From: Antedon mediterranea
Lineage: Eukaryota > Echinodermata > Crinoidea > Comatulida > Antedonidae
Assembly: GCF_964355755.1 (NCBI RefSeq)
Contig: NC_092673.1
Coordinates: forward strand, 31,255,001 to 31,315,000
DNA length: 60,000 bases
Direction of reading: 5' to 3'
Positions 58,049 through 60,000 of this stretch are shown piece by piece. The translations under genes and the position numbers were made by a program. The notes under the pieces are model-generated. The model ran no database searches. It saw only the letters and a list, made by a program, of their open reading frames with translations, and was not told where the DNA came from. Every line of letters starts with the position of its first letter. Positions within the stretch are counted from its first letter, which is position 1.

Positions 58049-58101
58049 GAGCTGAAGTACTGGCAGCAGTCATGATGATTAGGATTAAACCTACAAAATA
58101 A
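58049..58101 (+). pseudogene. Former C-terminal coding exon of gene 3, now untranslated
   Basis: Starts after a clear acceptor (atttttag). In the phase used by gene 1 exon 5 it reads AEVLAAVMMIRIKPTK and a stop, matching gene 1's VLAAASIMNI tail. In gene 3 the preceding exon already stops at 57019-57021, so this exon is demoted to 3' UTR, unless an allele or edited transcript lacks that stop. Confidence 0.6.
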
Positions 58102-58339
58102 ATAGTTATAGTTTAATAGTTATGTTATTGCATGAACCATGTTTAGATATAACCTTATTGATTTTGTCAAAATCTTTATTTATTTATTCTTTCCTTAGCA
58201 CTATTTTGTCCGTCAATTATCTTGAGATCAGTTTCATCTAGCTAAGTCAATTTTTCAGAGTATATTCCTTTAATGGCCAGGAATCAATGTGGTTATGTTT
58301 TCACGATGCGCAATCAACAATTACACGGTTTAACAAAAT

Positions 58340-58917
58340 CATGTTTGTAATCATCATCATCATCATATCTTGGTTATGTTATGTTATATCCTTGGATTTA
58401 TGTGATGAGTTTGATTTAAAGCGGCAATACAGATCTTTGTGTATCCGAGCCAACTCCTTGGTCAGAAAATTTAGTATGTGTTCTATCAATGTGAAATGTG
58501 TTTTATTCAGAACATATTGTGTAAATATGTATTGTGCTACAATATGGTGCAACTATAACCAAGGTACCTTGCGATCTCTCCAGGTATGCTACAATAATGG
58601 TTTAAGAATGTTGTTGCAAAGGCCTCGACATTGCAGTGCCAGCCTCATGTTTACGGAATGTAGAATTCCCTCTTTTTATGAATTGTTAAGAATATCAATA
58701 TATGGCCTGATGTGTAGACTAATGCAAGCAAAAATATTTTAATCTCAACGATTATAAGCAACGTCTTTAGTTAAGTCGAAGATGCTCTCCAGATGGAATG
58801 CCATCCTGAGATGAGTATAGTAGTAATTTTGTTTATTTTATTTCTTTCATTTATATGTAATTTACTTTCTATGGACCAGAGTTTCCGAAATAAAAGATTG
58901 AATGAATGAATGAATAA
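58340..58917 (+). mobile_element. 5'-truncated LINE (CR1/L2-like) with (GAAT)n tail
   Basis: The frame ending at 58742 encodes the region just after reverse transcriptase in non-LTR retrotransposons: ISLDLCDEFDLKRQYRSLCI, RKFSMCSINVKCVLFRTYC, LQVCYNNGLRMLLQRPRHCS, MFTECRIPSFYELLR. An untranslated stretch follows and ends in gaatgaatgaatgaataa. The 5' end is unclear (possibly as early as 58240). It lies in the 3' flank of gene 3. Not a cellular gene. Confidence 0.8.
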
Positions 58918-59644
58918 TCTTCGCAAGCATGTATCATAGCAAAATTTGGTACACATAAATTTCAGGTCATATTTTGTCATATGGCAATACCATTACGTGT
59001 GTAGGGCATATTAAGCAATTGCATACCCACGCTTAAAATTTTCAAAATTGTCAACACTTATTTTTGATGAAATTAGAGTACAACTCGGGCAATTATAAAA
59101 ATCAGTATTAAAGTTAAAAAAGCATTTTTAAAGGTAATCACAATTTTGCAAGTTGGTTGTAACTTTATCATTGTAGTTTATTCATAGAAGATGTAATTGT
59201 GCTACTGTAGATGGATTTGAAGACTTCCACCTAGACTAAAGCTAATTTTAAGGTCTTCCACCCATTTTAACAAAACACTCGCTTACCTCAGCACCTGAAA
59301 GTATAGTAGGCCTACTGTTTGAAGTTTTACACTCACTAAACTTTTCTAGATACAGTTAACATCTCTATTTATACATTGCTGTACTCTGCTACACTATTGA
59401 TTTTGACGTGTTTAATAAAAGCAATTAGAAATTGATTATAATTGTATTGTAATTCCATGCTTGTTAAAAATGTTTTCCTTTTTTTTTCTTCCATTTCTTT
59501 CATTTTCAATTAAAAATGTGTTAATAAAAAAATATTGCAGTATCACAGTATTTTTCTTTATTTTTTATTCTCTGGTTTATGTATTAAGAAACTTTACTGT
59601 ATTTCCTTTGTTGTAATACTTGCTAAGGCATATACTATTACTAA
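58918..59644. other. 3' flank of gene 3, shared with gene 1
   Basis: About 59100-59480 resembles 32170-32500 downstream of gene 1 (shared phrases taaagctcattt/taaagctaatttt, aggtcttcc, tttacaaaaacctc/cttacctcagcacct, agttttacac). No coding potential. It suggests the ancestral duplication carried the 3' flank. Confidence 0.5.
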
Positions 59645-59778
59645 CTCATGAGTGGTTAAGACAGTGGAACCGTAATATGACATCGGCAAAGGTTCGAGGC
59701 TCACTCACTCCATGGGTCTGGTGGTAGAACGAGTCTTCCCGGATAAGGACTATAAACCGTAGGTCCAGTGTACACATC
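59645..59778 (+). mobile_element. tRNA-derived SINE, copy 2, cut by an LTR element
   Basis: Matches copy 1 (2452-2771): gagtggttaagacagtggaa is the A-box region, ggttcgaggctcactcactc the B box, then tctggtggtagaac and ccgtaggtccagtgtacaca. The first few bases are missing, and it stops abruptly at acacatc, exactly where the LTR at 59779 begins. It has a 17 bp stretch (cttcccggataaggact) absent from copy 1. Confidence 0.8.
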
Positions 59779-59968
59779 TGTTGAGTTCCGTAGGTGTTAA
59801 TGATTCCGGTTCAATAGGAACAACTAAAGAAAGACACTGACAATGCAGGTTCCAGATGTCTCCTAAGAGGCGTACATTTATTTACGAACACGTGGTGTAT
59901 TCCCTAGCCTAATAACCCCATGCCTTTTCAATAGGTGGCGCTAGACACATTTCTATTACATTATTACA
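59779..59968 (-). mobile_element. 3' LTR of an LTR retrotransposon running off the right edge
   Basis: On the minus strand it starts tgtaataatgtaatagaa and ends ggaactcaaca, the TG...CA layout of LTRs, 190 bp long. Immediately upstream on that strand (59969-59980) is the purine tract aacaaaggggga, a typical polypurine tract. So this is the 3' LTR, and the internal region lies beyond 60000. The insertion site is inside SINE copy 2; the 5 bases acatc next to the LTR are the expected target duplication, to be matched outside the window. The superfamily cannot be told from the LTR alone. Confidence 0.75.
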
Positions 59969-60000
59969 TCCCCCTTTGTTTAAGTAGCGAAGGTGATACT

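Noticed and set aside
58287-58742. 151-codon open frame as a cellular gene
   Set aside because: Its sequence is the post-reverse-transcriptase region of a non-LTR retrotransposon and it ends in a (GAAT)n tail.

Overview
This is a 60 kb piece of an AT-rich, intron-rich animal nuclear genome. It has GT-AG introns, no operons and heavy interspersed-repeat content. The one gene with a clear family is a choline transporter-like protein (SLC44A) with animal-type domain order and introns. The repeat spectrum suggests a marine invertebrate deuterostome, most likely an echinoderm: tRNA-derived SINEs, CR1/L2-like LINE tails, a giant fold-back element recalling sea urchin TU elements, and countless palindromic TAGGCCTA-type words. 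That placement is inference.

Layout. (1) 1-13123, minus strand: 5' two thirds of an SLC44A gene, at least 13 exons, running off the left edge. Its introns hold a tRNA-SINE, a LINE tail, a 1.2 kb higher-order tandem repeat, several copies of a TA-flanked MITE family and a triplicated exon end. (2) 13.5-17.7 kb: non-coding, with one MITE copy, a TTAA-flanked MITE, and three copies (two direct, one inverted) of an unrecognised 0.5-0.7 kb unit with a TATA box and conserved hairpins. (3) 17702-23622: a 5.9 kb fold-back transposon with 2-3 kb inverted arms built partly of a 154 bp tandem repeat, a frameshifted transposon gene remnant in the centre and a 5'-truncated LINE nested in the right arm. 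(4) 24306-31830 (block A) and 48039-53391 (block B): a segmental duplication. Each copy carries a coding-phase minisatellite followed by exons of a small gene.

(5) 29-58 kb, plus strand: a tandem family of three small intron-rich genes. The repeated module is a short linker exon containing a (V/A)QAT(P/S) motif, followed by two exons (about 34 + 34 codons) that together encode a beta-grasp-like domain, always split by a phase-0 intron. The first gene (29076-31827) has one module and a hydrophobic C-terminal exon. The second (about 36583-42884) has two modules. The third (52107-57021) appears chimeric: block B has lost its own module exons and its two 5' exons splice in phase onto a module downstream. 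I do not recognise the family with confidence. The fold prediction vaguely resembles CIDE-N or DCX domains.

(6) Between and within these genes lie a TAA-flanked fold-back element (43038-44838), a 776 bp element with 150 bp inverted repeats and a 9 bp target duplication (53951-54726), a LINE fragment (58.3-58.9 kb) and, at the right edge, a SINE interrupted by an LTR whose retroelement continues beyond the window. No rRNA, functional tRNA, CRISPR or prokaryotic feature was seen.
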